This document shows positions 1-11,029 of a stretch of 64,000 nt of DNA, piece after piece. The DNA comes from Akebia trifoliata (lineage: Eukaryota > Streptophyta > Magnoliopsida > Ranunculales > Lardizabalaceae). Both the position numbers and the translations under genes were made by a program. The notes beneath the pieces are model-generated. The model saw nothing but the letters and a program-made list of their open reading frames with translations, searched no databases and was not told the DNA's origin. Position 1 is the stretch's first letter. The number at the start of each line of letters is the position of its first letter. The stretch is taken from positions 22,723,292 to 22,787,291 of the forward strand of contig CM030719.1 in assembly GCA_017979445.1 (NCBI GenBank). Direction: 5' to 3'.

Positions 1-1407
1 AGCTTACTTGTATTGTCATCAATGAAGGTGAAAAAATATCGAGAATCACTAAGAGAATAAATTTTGACTTGCCTTCAAACATCAGTGTTAACTAACTCTA
101 ATTTCTCTAATTTTGGAGACCTTCCAAAATCATGTGGCCAAACCTATGATGCCAAGTATTAGTATCTACACTTATAGAAGCCACTGTGATAAAACTATAG
201 GTATTAGAAGTTACATAAAGAATCTCATTTTTCTTGCCACGGGCTACCACCATAGCACCTTTGGTAATCTTCTAGGACTCACCTAAGTACGTGGTGAGTA
301 TCTTCAACTCTACATGGTGTCTTACTGAAATCAAGTTCCTTTTCAACTATAGAACACGTCTCACATTTTTCAACTATGAAGATGTCCCATTCAACATATT
401 TATCTACACATCACCCTTACCAACAATGTTGCAAGGCTTATTTTCCCTAAAATATATTCTATCAAAATCACCTTGTAGATAGTTCTATAGAATGTCTCTA
501 TGGAAAGTAGCATGGAATGATGCTCCAAAATCTACTACCCATATGTTATCGTGTGTGACCATAGATAAGATCAAAGTATCAAAATCACTACCATCAGAAA
601 GGTTAATAGATTTTTTACCCTTTTGATTTTTGATACCTACAAGTTTTTTTGTAGCTTTGCACTCCCTTTTGAAGTGACTCTTCTTCTTGTAATTCCAGCA
701 ACCATCTCCTTTTGCCTGTGGTGTTCTAGACTTGCCCCTTTTTCAAGCTTGATTGCACTTACCTTGATTTCTCTTGTTGGACTTCCTTCATTTTTCCTCA
801 GTACTCAAAGCATTCCCTGAAGTATCAACTAATCCCGGAAATTTTCTACGAACTTCCTCATTTAAGATGACGGCAACATCATCAAACTTTAATTTTTCGT
901 AACTAGAAGAATTGCTCATAACCATTACCAAACTATCCCAATTATCTTTTCTAATCTAGATAAAATCAATAGGGCCTTGATTTCATCTTCAAAGATAATC
1001 TCAATGGATTCCAACTGTATTGTGACTGTATTGAATTCGTTTAAATGCTTAGTCATACTATCACCATTGATCATCTTCATGTTAAATAACATTTTCATCA
1101 AGAAAACTTTGTTTGAGACAGAGGGGTTTCTCATACATCCTTGACAAAATGGCCATAAAATATGATGTAGTCTTCTCTTTAGAGATATTGAAAGCTACAG
1201 ACGAAGCGAGTGATAATCGAATGGTACCTAGGGATATTCCATTGAGCATCTCCCAATCTTCATCTGTCATGCTCTTTGGTTTTTTTTCATTTTTTCTCCT
1301 AGAGGATGATAAAGGTCATTATGATAAAGAACATTCTGAATTTGCATCTTCCATAGTCCGAAATTTACAGTATTGAACTTCCCAATTCTTACCTTCTCTT
1401 TAGCCAT
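1..1407 (-). pseudogene. Ty1/copia gag-pol fragment, copy 1
   Basis: Broken gag-pol of a Ty1/copia retrotransposon read on the minus strand. From 1407 downward it shows a gag start (MAKEKVRIGKFNTVNF), a UBN2-type gag core with LNEFNTVTIQLESIEI near 1010, a retroviral zinc knuckle near 640-720 (CWNYKKKSHFKRECKA, second Cys replaced by Tyr), a protease site near 515-545 (VDFGASFHAT, Ser of the usual DSGAS replaced by Phe), a GAG-pre-integrase stretch, and the beginning of integrase (FTFIDDNT) at the window edge. Several frameshifts and stops interrupt it. The rest of the element lies left of the window. Copy 2 at 48.99-50.74 kb is a close relative lacking the zinc-knuckle and protease part, so this copy shows what copy 2 lost. 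The family call is firm; the element is not functional as read. Confidence 0.85.
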
Positions 1408-2096
1408 TGCTCTCACTCCAACAAAAACTTAGCTTTAATACTGTTGTCCAGAAAATTGGTGTAATCGAAACAAGAAAACAAATTGAAAAAATAAATACAG
1501 GATGCAATCACAGAAATTTTTTTTTTGAAGATTTTACATAGTTTCCTCTAGATTGAGGTACATCCATGGATCACATTGATTCCATTATGAAGAGAAACCT
1601 TGCAGTTACATGTTACACTCTTTCACCAAAATGAGAAATGTATAAATACCTCAACAAACTTAATTAGGGTTTTACATAATATTCGTGAAATTATAAAAAT
1701 ACCTTTGAAAATTTTCTTTTAGAGGCTTCGCTCAAATCCCCCCAACAAGCTCACCACCAAACTCAACTAGAGCATGAAGGCGTGGCTTGATTTACAGTAC
1801 CTCCTTGTTAACTAGTACTATCAGGCTCCAAAATCACAACTCTCAACTAAACAAAGATTTTTTCACTGTTAGATTTAAATTTTAAATCTTGGATTCAAAT
1901 TCATTTTTAAACTCAAAATTTAATGTAAAAAAAATACTCTTTTTCGGGTCGGGGGAGGGGGGGTTATGTTTTTTTTTTTTTCAAGCCCAATCTAAACATC
2001 AAACAAGAGGTCAAGTTGTCATACGGACCAACAGGGTAGTCCATGTGGCCCACGGTCCATGCTTTACATGGTCCCTTGATACATACAACCTTGTCC

Positions 2097-2116
2097 ATAT
2101 ATATATATATATATAT
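2097..2116. repeat. (TA)n tract next to foldback element A
   Basis: Perfect TA dinucleotide run directly before GGGTCCCGTTC. The same flanking sequence (CCTTGTCC then TA repeats) occurs at 51426-51442 before a different element. Confidence 0.9.
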
Positions 2117-2409
2117 GGGTCCCGTTCAGCACCAAACATTTGGGCCAACATTTTAGCCAACCGTTTTTGTCCTACATGGGTTAGAAGTTTTGGAATGGGT
2201 TGATTTTTGGTGAGGATGTTCTCTACGGTGAGGAGATCATCCTCACCAAAAATCAGCCCATTCCAAAACTTCTAGCCCCATGTTTACAAGTTGAAAAATC
2301 GTGGACCGTCCATTTTTTGTAAGCCATTTTTGATGGGGTAGAGAGCATCCTCACCAAAAATCAGCCCATTTCAAAATTTCTAACCCATGTTTGGTGATGA
2401 ACATTTCCC
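2117..2409. mobile_element. Foldback element A in (TA)n
   Basis: Starts GGGTCCCGTTCAGCACC and ends with the complement of GGGAAATGTTCATCACC, flanked by TA-rich DNA. It contains one full hairpin (2178-2279) whose arms read GGGTTAGAAGTTTTGGAATG outward to inward and meet at a GGTGAGGA centre. A second hairpin (2330-2395) has lost its left arm. Between them lies a GTGGACCGTCCA spacer. No coding capacity. Confidence 0.75.
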
Positions 2410-2420
2410 GATACATATAT

Positions 2421-2811
2421 CAGGATCAAGGGACATATGAAAAAACATATGTAAAAACAATGTAACATTAATAAAATTTTAAAATATGGGTTAGAAGTTT
2501 CGGATTGAGCTGATTTTTTGTGAGGATAATCTCTATGATGGGAAGATCATCCGAAAAAAAAATTAGTCCAATCTGAAGCTTCTAACCCCATTAAAAATGA
2601 TTTAGAATGTGAACCGTCGAATTTTTGTCAATTTTTATCAATAATTTGTAAATCACTTTTGATGGATTTAGAAGTTTCAGATTGAGTTGATTTTTTGTGA
2701 GGATGATCTTCTCATCATAATGACCATCCTCGTAAAAAATCAACTCAATCCAAAACCTCTAACCCATATTTTGAAAAACCATTGTTTTTACATACGTCCC
2801 TTGAACCGCCC

Positions 2812-2813
<2 letters not shown>
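2421..2813. mobile_element. Foldback element B
   Basis: Inverted ends: GGATCAAGGGACATATG on the left, complement of GGGGGCGGTTCAAGGGAC on the right. Inside are two hairpins of the same kind as in element A (arms with TTAGAAGTTTCGGATTGAGC), separated by a spacer with GTGAACCGTCG. The right end abuts a (TA)n tract at 2814-2843. Confidence 0.7.

Positions 2814-2843
<30 letters not shown>
2814..2843. repeat. (TA)n tract between foldback elements B and C
   Basis: About 15 TA units joining the right end of element B (…CCGCCCCC) to the left end of element C (GGGGGCGG…). The two elements are mirror images across it. Confidence 0.9.
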
Positions 2844-2845
<2 letters not shown>

Positions 2846-3247
2846 GGGCGGTTCAAGGGCCATATGAGAAAACATATGAAAAAACTTTCGTTTTTCAAAA
2901 TAAGAGTTAGAGGTTTTGGATTGAGCTGATTTTTTGCAAGGATGGTCACTATGATGAAAATATCATCCTCACAAAAAATCAGCTCAATCAGAAACTTCTA
3001 AATCCATCAAAAGTGATTTACAAAGTAGTGATAAAAATTGGTAAAAAATCGACGGTCCACATTCTAAATCACTTTTAATGGGGTTAGAAGTTTCAGATTG
3101 GGCAGATTTTTTTTTTGGATGATCTTCCCATCATAGAGATCATCCTTACAAAAAATCAGCTCAATCCAAAATTTCTAACCCATATTTTAAAATTTTATTA
3201 AAAACGAAAGTTTTTACATATGTTTTCTCATATGGCCCTTGAACCTG

Positions 3248-3251
<4 letters not shown>
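2844..3251. mobile_element. Foldback element C
   Basis: Starts GGGGGCGGTTCAAGGGCC and ends with the complement of GGGTCAGGTTCAAGGGCC. Subterminal CATATGAGAAAACATATG is present in inverted form at both ends. Two internal hairpins (about 2900-3003 and 3080-3185) flank a GACGGTCCAC spacer. TA tracts lie on both sides. Confidence 0.75.

Positions 3252-3298
<47 letters not shown>
3252..3298. repeat. Longest (TA)n tract in the window
   Basis: About 46 bp of TA repeats with one TG variant, between foldback elements C and D. Confidence 0.9.
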
Positions 3299-3299
<1 letters not shown>

Positions 3300-3652
3300 G
3301 GTCCCGTGCAGCACTAAACATTTGGGCCAACATTTTAGCCAACCATTTTTGTCCTACATGGGTTAGAAGTTTTGGAAAGGGCTGATTTTTGGTGAAGATG
3401 ATCTCTACGGTGATGAGATCATCCTCACCAAAAATCAACCCATTCCAAAACTTCCAGCCGCATGTTTACAAGTTGAAAAATTGTGGACCGTCCATTTTTT
3501 GTAAATCATTTTTTATGGGGTTAGAAGTTTTGAAATGGGCTGATTTTTGGTGATGACAATCTCCTCACTGTATAGATCATCTTCACCAAAAATCAGCCAA
3601 TTCCAAAACTTCTAACCCATGTTTTGCCAAAATGTTTGATGCTGAACATTTC
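3299..3652. mobile_element. Foldback element D
   Basis: Starts GGGTCCCGTGCAGCACTAAAC and ends with the complement of GGAAATGTTCAGCATCAAAC, the same two end types as element A. It contains two full hairpins, 3358-3465 and 3520-3622, separated by GTGGACCGTCCA. Closely related to element A, but with the second hairpin intact. Confidence 0.75.
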
Positions 3653-3656
3653 CTTA

Positions 3657-3787
3657 TAGCACCAAACATTTTTTAAAACATGGGTTAGAAGTTTTGGAAT
3701 GGGCTGATTTTTGGTGAGGATGATCTCTACACCGAGGAGATCATCATCACCAAAAATCAGCCCATTCCAAAACTTCTAACCCCATCA
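3657..3787. mobile_element. Foldback element E, one end missing
   Basis: One hairpin with arms starting CATGGGTTAGAAGTTTTGGA (3678-3785), preceded by AGCACCAAACATTTTTTAAA but lacking the GGG terminus. It joins directly to the distal part of the probable copia LTR at 3788. Confidence 0.6.
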
Positions 3788-3953
3788 ACTATGTGTGAAG
3801 ATAAGGATACCTACGTGAATCATCCTCTGCCCTACAAAACTAACTATTCACTACCATGCGAAGGGATGCCACAAACAAAGCTCTCCGTCCTTTTGTGGAG
3901 TGAGATTTTTTTCAACCTCCATGAATAAACATGAATATTTGTAGTGGTCAATG

Positions 3954-4240
3954 GTCTGGGTTTCGGCCTGGCCTGGCCAGCCCAGCGTAGACCAAATTCA
4001 GGGTAGTATCATCGAGCCTGTTCAATTATCATATGACCCAGACTAGGTTTCTTTAATTATCAATTTAGGATTGAACCATGTTTAGGGCCAGACTAACCCA
4101 TTAATAGACCTAAACTTTTAAGTCCAATCGGATTTCAATATAGGTGATTTAACAATTGGATTGCTCCAACAAACCTGGCCCATGTTATTACTTTAAGGCC
4201 TGATTATCCGACTTAAAGTCTTTAAAGTGACAACTGCTCT
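3954..4240. other. No gene; GGCCTGGCC-rich short repeat
   Basis: No coding signal. It begins with an imperfect GGCCTGGCCTGGCC stretch (3967-3980) and shows scattered GGCC and ACCC words that suggest a decayed short DNA element, but I find no clean ends. Confidence 0.3.
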
Positions 4241-5560
4241 AGTTTATGACATTAATAAAAATAAAACCCTTATAACGAAATTACATAATTACCATTATTT
4301 CATTTGATTAATAAAATATTATTAAATTATTTTTAATTAGATATATATTGGTTTTATGAACTTTACCATGCTTGGTATGATGGACAGATGGAGTACCTAG
4401 AGAGACACAAGTCAAATAGGTTGCAATCGAAGGATTGAAGATAACGCGTTTTGAAGCAGAAAGTCTTGAAGGCATTTAGGTATACGAAAACAAAATCAAT
4501 GAATGAATGAACCTAAGGTCTTGAGAATAAAAGAATTGTATGGGAATGAAAAACTTTCTTATTCAACGAAGAAAAAAAAAAGCAATATCCAATTAACTCG
4601 TCAAACAAGGGGACTTGTCCCATTACTCAAGTATTGACTCTAATAAAAGCCGATGACTTTTGTTGTTTTTAGAGTATGGTCTGTCAAGTGCTCTACTTCA
4701 TTGCAACATATTAAAAAAATTCCTTATTTTTTACTTAATTACATAAGTACCATTATGTTATTTGACTATTAAATGCTATTAAGTATTTTTTAATTAAAGA
4801 AAATAAATAATACCCCAATCACTTGCCCAACACGAACCTTGCCCCTCCAATGACGACCCTAAAAGAAGATAGTGATTTTTTATGGCATTTGTAGTCTTTA
4901 GAATGTCAAGTACACTCTTTAATGGCAATATGAATAGTCCCCTTATTACTTGTGCAATATGGGCCTTGCCCAAATGGTGTCCCTAAAAGAAGAAGATTTT
5001 TTGTTACTTTTGTAGTCTTTAACTCGTAACCTTATTGCATTATTTTAAAATCCTTAGTTTAATTTAAATTACACAATCGTCATTATTTATCTGTTGATAC
5101 TCATTGATAATTCTGATATAAAAAAGGTATCTTAGTGGGAAGATCTATATTAGGCACAGAAGAAAATAAATGATATCTCATTACTTTAATAGCAACCGTG
5201 ATAATAGGTGATTATTTTTTATACTTTCTTTAGTCTGTAGAGTATCTAGAAATATGTTTCATTGCATTAAAGAAAAAATAATCTTATTTTCAACTAACAT
5301 ATCTAATTGTCATAATTATATTACTTCTCCAACACAGGTTGTGCCCAACTACGCCAATAACGACATTTATAGAAGGAGATGACTTTTTTTTTAAAAACTT
5401 TTGCATTCTTTATAATTAGAGTGTCAATTGCGTTACTTTATTGAATTAATAAAAAATAAAAAATAAAAAAAAACTTACTTTCAACAAAATTACACAATTT
5501 CCATTATTTCATTTAAGAAAAACTATGTTGGTCGTCAAGGAAAATAAGACATACCTGCTC
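4240..5560. repeat. Diverged repeat module, copy at 4.2-5.6 kb
   Basis: AT-rich noncoding DNA built from recurring phrases (GTCTTGTCCCATTACT-like, CATTATTTCATTTGATTA, AGTCTTTAGAGTGTC-like). The stretch from 4790 matches 39740-40124 and, after the solo LTR, 43302 onward. The stretch 4370-4560 matches 43700-44040, including GAAGCAGAAAGTCTTGA. No open frame of note. Confidence 0.6.
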
Positions 5561-6369
5561 CATACTCCATTAATGGAGACCTTGAAAGATGATGAATTTT
5601 TATAACTTTTGGTGAATTACCATTTTGTGAGTTGAATTTTACGAATTTACAATTCTAGCTTACTGTTCGTTTTAATTAACAAAAACATGAACGGTAACAA
5701 ATTCTGGGGTTTTAAAGTGACAATTTCACAAGTTTAAAGTGATTGTCTCACTAAAACTAGGGAAACCTATGCGATAGTCCATCTAAGCCTATGAAATTAT
5801 CATGTTAAACCCGCAAAATAGTCACTTTAAAACCTTCGAATTCATTACTATTCATGTTTTGGTAATTAAATTGAACAATGAGTCGGAATTGTAAATTCAT
5901 CGAAAGTTGATCGCATTTTCGTAAATACTCATATACCTTTTATCCTCTTCAACTACCTTGCAACACTTGTGCCGCCCATTGACATAATATGCTTAGGTGT
6001 CAGATCATTCTTTAGAAGTCCAAAAAATGGAAATAAATTTGTGCAGTTTTTTACAGTGTTGTAGGTATATAACCCATGAGCCCATTGAATGGAAATCAAG
6101 AAACTTAAAATTTTCGTATCCAGAGATTTTTGTGGATCTGTCCAAGGAACTTATAGTTGCTCATATAGATGAATTCTAATTCTTCAAATTCCTAATATCT
6201 GTTGGAATTGTCCATGGAAAACTTTGATCGCTCAATCGAAATTGATAAAAGTTGTGTAGCTTTCGATGTTTAGAAGGATCAATTGTGATGCTTTAATACA
6301 GCTACTAATTAACACTCCCCCTCAAGTTGGAGCATAAATATTATCTCTACAAATTAGATTGAATTATTG
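5561..6369. other. No gene recognised
   Basis: AT-rich DNA. Two imperfect inverted stretches, GTTTTAAAGTGACAATTTCA near 5710 and ATAGTCACTTTAAAACC near 5817, form a short stem; nothing else is supportable. Confidence 0.4.
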
Positions 6370-8990
6370 ATGGTCTGAGTTTGACGTTTGATTAGGGTGA
6401 GAGGGAATTAAGAAAGAGAGACCTTACTACGTGGGTACGTTGTTAAGTTATCACTCAAAAATTCGGAATGCATTTGGGAAAAAGTCCCTACAATTAAGTA
6501 ATATTTGCTTTTTAATTATACATGTTACTCTTAATCCTTTTAAGATGGTTTTTCATAATTTTTGTACTCTTTAACTCCGTAATCTTATTCCATTATTGTA
6601 AAGTCTGTAATTTAATTAAATTACACAATTATTGTTATTATTATTAATTTTTTTGGATAAGTCATTGATAATTCTGACATAAAAAAAGGCATGTTAGTGG
6701 GAAGAGTTATGTTAGGCATCGAAGAAAATCAGCAATACCCTTGTTACTTATCCAACACCAGCACCGGTCTCATCCCATTACTTTAATAGCAACCATGATA
6801 GTAGGTGATCTAACTTTTTACTCTCTATAGTCTTTAGAATGTCTAGAATTATATTTATTGCACTGAAGAAAATTCTTTATTTTCTACTGACATATCTGAT
6901 CGTCATTATTGTATGACTTGTCCAACATGGGTCTTGTCCCATTACTCCGATAAGGACATTTATAGAAGATAACGACTTTTTATACTTTTGAAGTCTTTAG
7001 AGTAATAATTGTGCTACTTTATTGCACTAACAAAATATAAAAATAGAAAAATCCTTACTTCTAATTAAATTACATAATTTCCATTATTTCATTTGATTAA
7101 TAAAATGGAGTTAAATTTTATTTTATTAGATATATGCTACTTTTATGAACTTTATCGATATGATGGACAAATGGAGTCTCGCCTAGAGAGACCGAGGCCA
7201 AATAGGTTGCAATGGACTCCCCAATCACTACGTGTAAAAAAATGGGTAAATTTGATGGCAAGGTCCATCAAAGTCACCCTTTCTTCATGTAGAGTTTAAA
7301 GCAGTCATGTCGAATTTACCCCTTTTCATGTGTGAAGAACGGGTGATTATGACATACGCCTCACAATTATGGTGAATATTTGAGATATCCTTTCTTTCTA
7401 AATTTAAGAAGTAGTACTCTTGGATCTTATTCTACTTTAAAAGACTTAAAAAGGCAAAATCGATTGATTATTCACCAACAATGTTGTCATTTTTTGAGCT
7501 CTTTCAACATTTAGGTTGAAATATTTTTAACCTAGTTCACGTTGTATTGAAGATAAATCTTGTTTTTCTACCAAAAATCTCTTATCTTTTATTTATCTTG
7601 TTCTTAGGTTTAAGCATAGGATTACAGATGACAGATTTTGAGGAGAAAATGAGAAAAATCTGTAGTTGTTGGGTAAAGCTTGAACTTTAAGATGACAGTT
7701 GTTTTTATTTTTTATTTTTACGAGAAGAGAGATAGTGGAAGAAATCAAAAGGTTTTTACTAGAGATGAAAGATGAAAGCATTTTGGATAATTTTCTATTA
7801 CCTTCTCAGAAAATATATTGGTCAAAGAAGTATGTCCATTAATTTGAAAACAAGGGAGTGGTATTTCAAATAATCATGAAAACTTGGAAGGGTCATGGTC
7901 TTGGGATTGAAAGAATAATAAGGTGCAGTTATGGACTATTAAACTATCTCACAAAACTTAACGACTATTTAGAAAGAAATTCCTCTGGCAAGGTTTTTTG
8001 TAAGATGACTTTTTTTTTTTTTATCTTTTATAGTCTTTGGAGTGTCAAATTCTTTACTTTATTATTAATATAAAAATCTTAATTTTAATTATATAACATA
8101 ATTGTTGTTATTTATTTTAATGGTAAGGTATTGATAATTTTGATATTAAAAAAAGCCTTTTAAGTAAGAAAAAGTATATCAATCTACGTAGAAAATAAGA
8201 AATATCCTTTATTAGTTGTCCATACTCTAAAGGAGACCTTAGAGGAAGTACTTAATGCCTTTATAAAGCTATTGTCCTCTTTAGATTGTGAAGGATGCTA
8301 CTTTATTCCATTAAGGGTAAATATATGAATTTTAATTAAATTGTTTAATTATCATTATTTATTTTTAAAAGATAAGATTTAGTTTAAAAGAAAAACAATA
8401 TTAGTGTTCAAAAGAACTAAGAAATACTCTTGTTCATTAAGTGTCATTATTTACTTTTGGGATAAGACTTTAACAATGTTGATCAAAAAAAAATTTTAGA
8501 AATAAAACTTTATTAAGAAAAAAAATAGTAATATCCATATTACCCGTCAAACACAAGTCTCATTCCATTACTCCAATAAGGTCCGTGATAGAAGAATGAA
8601 AACTTTATTAAGAAAAAAAAAAAAAGAAACAATATCCTTATTATCTGTCGAAAGTAATATCGTTGATGGTTCTATCCAAAAATACTCCAACTAATCAGTT
8701 TGTAATGGAGGATTGGATGGTTTGGACATACTCCTTACAATTTTGGCAAATATTTGACAAATCTCTTGTGTTTTTCAATATGCTGATGTACCCCTTGACC
8801 TCAGTCTATTTTGAAAGACTGATAAAAAGTTACTAAAATGGCCTCATCTTCAACCTCTTGCAAAAAATTTGATGATTTTTCTTCCAAATCAATGACTTCT
8901 TTATCGAAGAAAGTCATCATATTTTCATTTAATTATATACTTTACCAATGTTGACATTACGGGGACAGGAGTACGGTGCTGGATTGCTGA
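6370..8990. repeat. Diverged repeat modules, 6.4-9.0 kb
   Basis: 6370-6540 matches 38100-38410. 6540-7310 repeats the module seen at 4.2-5.6 kb and 39.8-44.2 kb. 8700-8850 matches 38440-38610 (TTTTGGCAAATATTTGA). All copies are diverged and noncoding. The window holds this module upstream of the LRR gene and again upstream of the second copia copy. Confidence 0.55.
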
Positions 8991-9272
8991 TGTGGTAATC
9001 CTGTTAGAGCAAAACAGCCCATAGCAAAGCATGGAAAGACTTTTGTGGTATCATTCTTCCTTAACTGTCATTATTTACTTTTGTGGGATAAGACTTTGAT
9101 CTTTCAGAAATAAAATTTTATTAAAAAAACAATATTCTTACTATCCGTCAAAGACGGGTCTCTCGTTCCATTATTAATCCAACGTAAGAGACACGTTAGG
9201 TTGAGAGTCGAGACTAGTCAAACGTAAGAGACACTCTGTGCTCTCTCTCTCTGTCTTCCATGTAATAATAAT

Positions 9273-9280
9273 TATAAATA
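9273..9280 (+). promoter_or_regulatory. TATA box of the LRR receptor-like gene
   Basis: TATAAATA 56 bp before the ATG at 9336, with CT repeats just upstream (9239-9252) and GA repeats just downstream (9295-9307). This spacing puts transcription start near 9305-9310. Confidence 0.6.
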
Positions 9281-9335
9281 TAATATGATTTTTGAGAGAG
9301 AGAGAGATAGTCATTCAATTCAAATCAGATAAGTG

Positions 9336-10898
9336 ATGGCTATAACATTATTACATATGAAGAAGAAAACTTTCTTCTTTGTCTTTCTGATGATCTCTTT
9401 TGTTTTTCTTCTTATAATACAACAACAGACTACTTCAGCATCAACAACAACATCATCATCATCATCATCAGCACAAGCTTTACTCAAATGGAAAAAAAGT
9501 TTGATCAATTCGACTGGATCTTTTTTGGATTCATGGTCTGATGTCACCAATCCTTGCAATTGGACCGGAATTCAATGCGACAACTACTTCAAGATCATCG
9601 TCGAGATCTTCCTCCCTAGTCAGAGCCTGAATGGTACACTTGATGAATTCGACTTCTCGGCCTTCCCCAATCTCACCTTCCTAGACCTCGGTCTTAACAG
9701 CTTGTTTGGAGAAATCCCAATTCAAATTGGGTCTCTTTCAAAACTCACTTCTCTTTATCTGTTAGACAACTATTTCACAGGTATGATCCCTTCTGAGATA
9801 GGAAATCTCTTAGATCTCCATGATTTGTGGCTTTACAACAATTACTTATCTGGTGCGATCCCACATGAGCTTAGTAATTTACAAAAGTTACAATGGCTCT
9901 TTCTTGACAATAACAATCTGCGGAATCCAGACCCAATTCATCAGTTTAAGGGCATGGCATCATTGACAATACTCAGTCTCTCTAATAACTCACTGGGAGA
10001 TGAGGTTCCCCCATTCATCTTTCACTGCCCCAACTTATTCTCTCTGGACTTGAGTAATAATTCATTGGTGGCACCGATTCCATCAGAAATCAAGTATCTT
10101 ACCAAACTTCGATCTCTTGACTTGGGAATGAACAAGCTCAATGGTAAGATACCCCCCGAAATTGGCCTTCTAACTAACCTCACATCCCTTCGTTTATCTA
10201 ATAACCCGTTTACTAGTGGGCCCATACCATCTTGGATAGGTAACCTTAGCATTCTTAACTCCTTATTTCTCTCGAATACAAGCTTGCATTCCAGCATTCC
10301 CAATGAGCTTGGAGACCTACAATATCTGCGATACTTAGATTTATCTGCGAACAATCTAAGTGGGCAGATACCAATCAAACTTGGTGGATGCAAAGACCTA
10401 TTGTTCTTGAAACTTAGTGATAATGATTTAATAGGTCACATTCCATCATCGCTAGGGTGTTTAACACAACTTCAGTCATTGGATCTCTCTCAAAATAAGC
10501 TTTCAGGGGAGATTCCTCAGCAACTACTTTTTCTTAATTTTCTTTCCGTGTTGAATGTTACACAAAACCATCTTGAAGGAAGAATTCCACAAGGCTCACA
10601 ATTTGAATTATTTTCAAATGATTCTTATGAAGGTAATCCACTATTATGTGGTTTTCCATTGTCAAGGAAATGCACAACAATGATCCAAGAACTCAAGGAC
10701 CCAACATCTACAAGTGTATTTAATTGGAAAATATTTATGTTCATAGGATATGGATGCGGAGTGGTTATTGGTGTTGCAATCGGATATAATATTTTTTGGA
10801 AGGAAAATGGATGGCTCACAAGGACTTTTGAAGGACGACAATATACGCGACACAAAAGATTGACAAGGATTCACAGACTCCATGCAAATGGAAGATGA
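9336..10898 (+). CDS. LRR receptor-like protein without kinase
   Basis: Intact single-exon gene of 520 codons for a plasma-membrane leucine-rich-repeat receptor-like protein, a class that binds ligands outside the cell and signals through partner kinases. A hydrophobic signal peptide lies near residues 8-35 (FFFVFLMISFVFLLII). The N-terminal LRR cap follows (ALLKWKKSL ... NPCNWTGIQCDN), then about 13 plant-type LRRs (LxxLxLxxNxLxGxIP), a C-terminal NPLLCGFPLSRKC cap, one membrane span (IFMFIGYGCGVVIGVAIGYNIF) and a short basic tail. There is no kinase domain and no island domain. It is short for an RLP (usually over 20 LRRs). I chose ATG 9336; an internal ATG at 9357 would also leave a good signal peptide. 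It could be a truncated RLP that still folds, or act as a small co-receptor or decoy. The ligand cannot be inferred. Confidence 0.9.
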   Translation: MAITLLHMKKKTFFFVFLMISFVFLLIIQQQTTSASTTTSSSSSSAQALLKWKKSLINSTGSFLDSWSDVTNPCNWTGIQCDNYFKIIVEIFLPSQSLNGTLDEFDFSAFPNLTFLDLGLNSLFGEIPIQIGSLSKLTSLYLLDNYFTGMIPSEIGNLLDLHDLWLYNNYLSGAIPHELSNLQKLQWLFLDNNNLRNPDPIHQFKGMASLTILSLSNNSLGDEVPPFIFHCPNLFSLDLSNNSLVAPIPSEIKYLTKLRSLDLGMNKLNGKIPPEIGLLTNLTSLRLSNNPFTSGPIPSWIGNLSILNSLFLSNTSLHSSIPNELGDLQYLRYLDLSANNLSGQIPIKLGGCKDLLFLKLSDNDLIGHIPSSLGCLTQLQSLDLSQNKLSGEIPQQLLFLNFLSVLNVTQNHLEGRIPQGSQFELFSNDSYEGNPLLCGFPLSRKCTTMIQELKDPTSTSVFNWKIFMFIGYGCGVVIGVAIGYNIFWKENGWLTRTFEGRQYTRHKRLTRIHRLHANGR

Positions 10899-10992
10899 AT
10901 AAAGCTAGTAAAAAAATTTTTGTTCAAATGAATATTGCTGCCTAGTTTTATTTAAATTTTTTCATACTTTGTTGTAATCGGTAATATTTGTT

Positions 10993-10998
10993 AATAAA
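10993..10998 (+). terminator. Likely polyadenylation signal of the LRR gene
   Basis: AATAAA about 95 bp after the stop codon, in a T-rich 3' region. Another AATAAA overlaps the stop at 10898-10903 but is too close to serve. Confidence 0.5.
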
Positions 10999-11029
10999 AT
11001 AAGTTGTCTCTTTGTCTCTTTGCTCTTAT

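Larger units (their letters stand above)
1445..3946 (-). repeat. Probable copia 5' LTR (copy 1) invaded by foldback elements
   Basis: The sequence just upstream of the copia gag start (minus strand) is shared with 50772-58350. The match runs 1445-2096, stops at a (TA)n tract, then resumes at 3788-3946 against 58182-58350. On the minus strand it would start TGACCACTAC and end TGGACA, that is TG...CA. A TATA-like TATTTATA lies near 1640, and a degraded tRNA-iMet primer site lies between it and gag. I infer one LTR of about 0.8 kb, expanded to 2.5 kb by the elements inserted in its (TA)n. The outer boundary is an inference because copy 2 runs into an assembly gap there. Confidence 0.55.

Noticed and set aside
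2117..3787. Regularly spaced palindromes that could look like a CRISPR array or tandem terminators
   Set aside because: The units are inverted repeats of 45-50 base arms with unequal spacing and element ends in (TA)n, in plant nuclear DNA.
10022..10393. 123-codon minus-strand frame inside the LRR gene
   Set aside because: Antisense shadow of the LRR repeats; no independent start context or motif.
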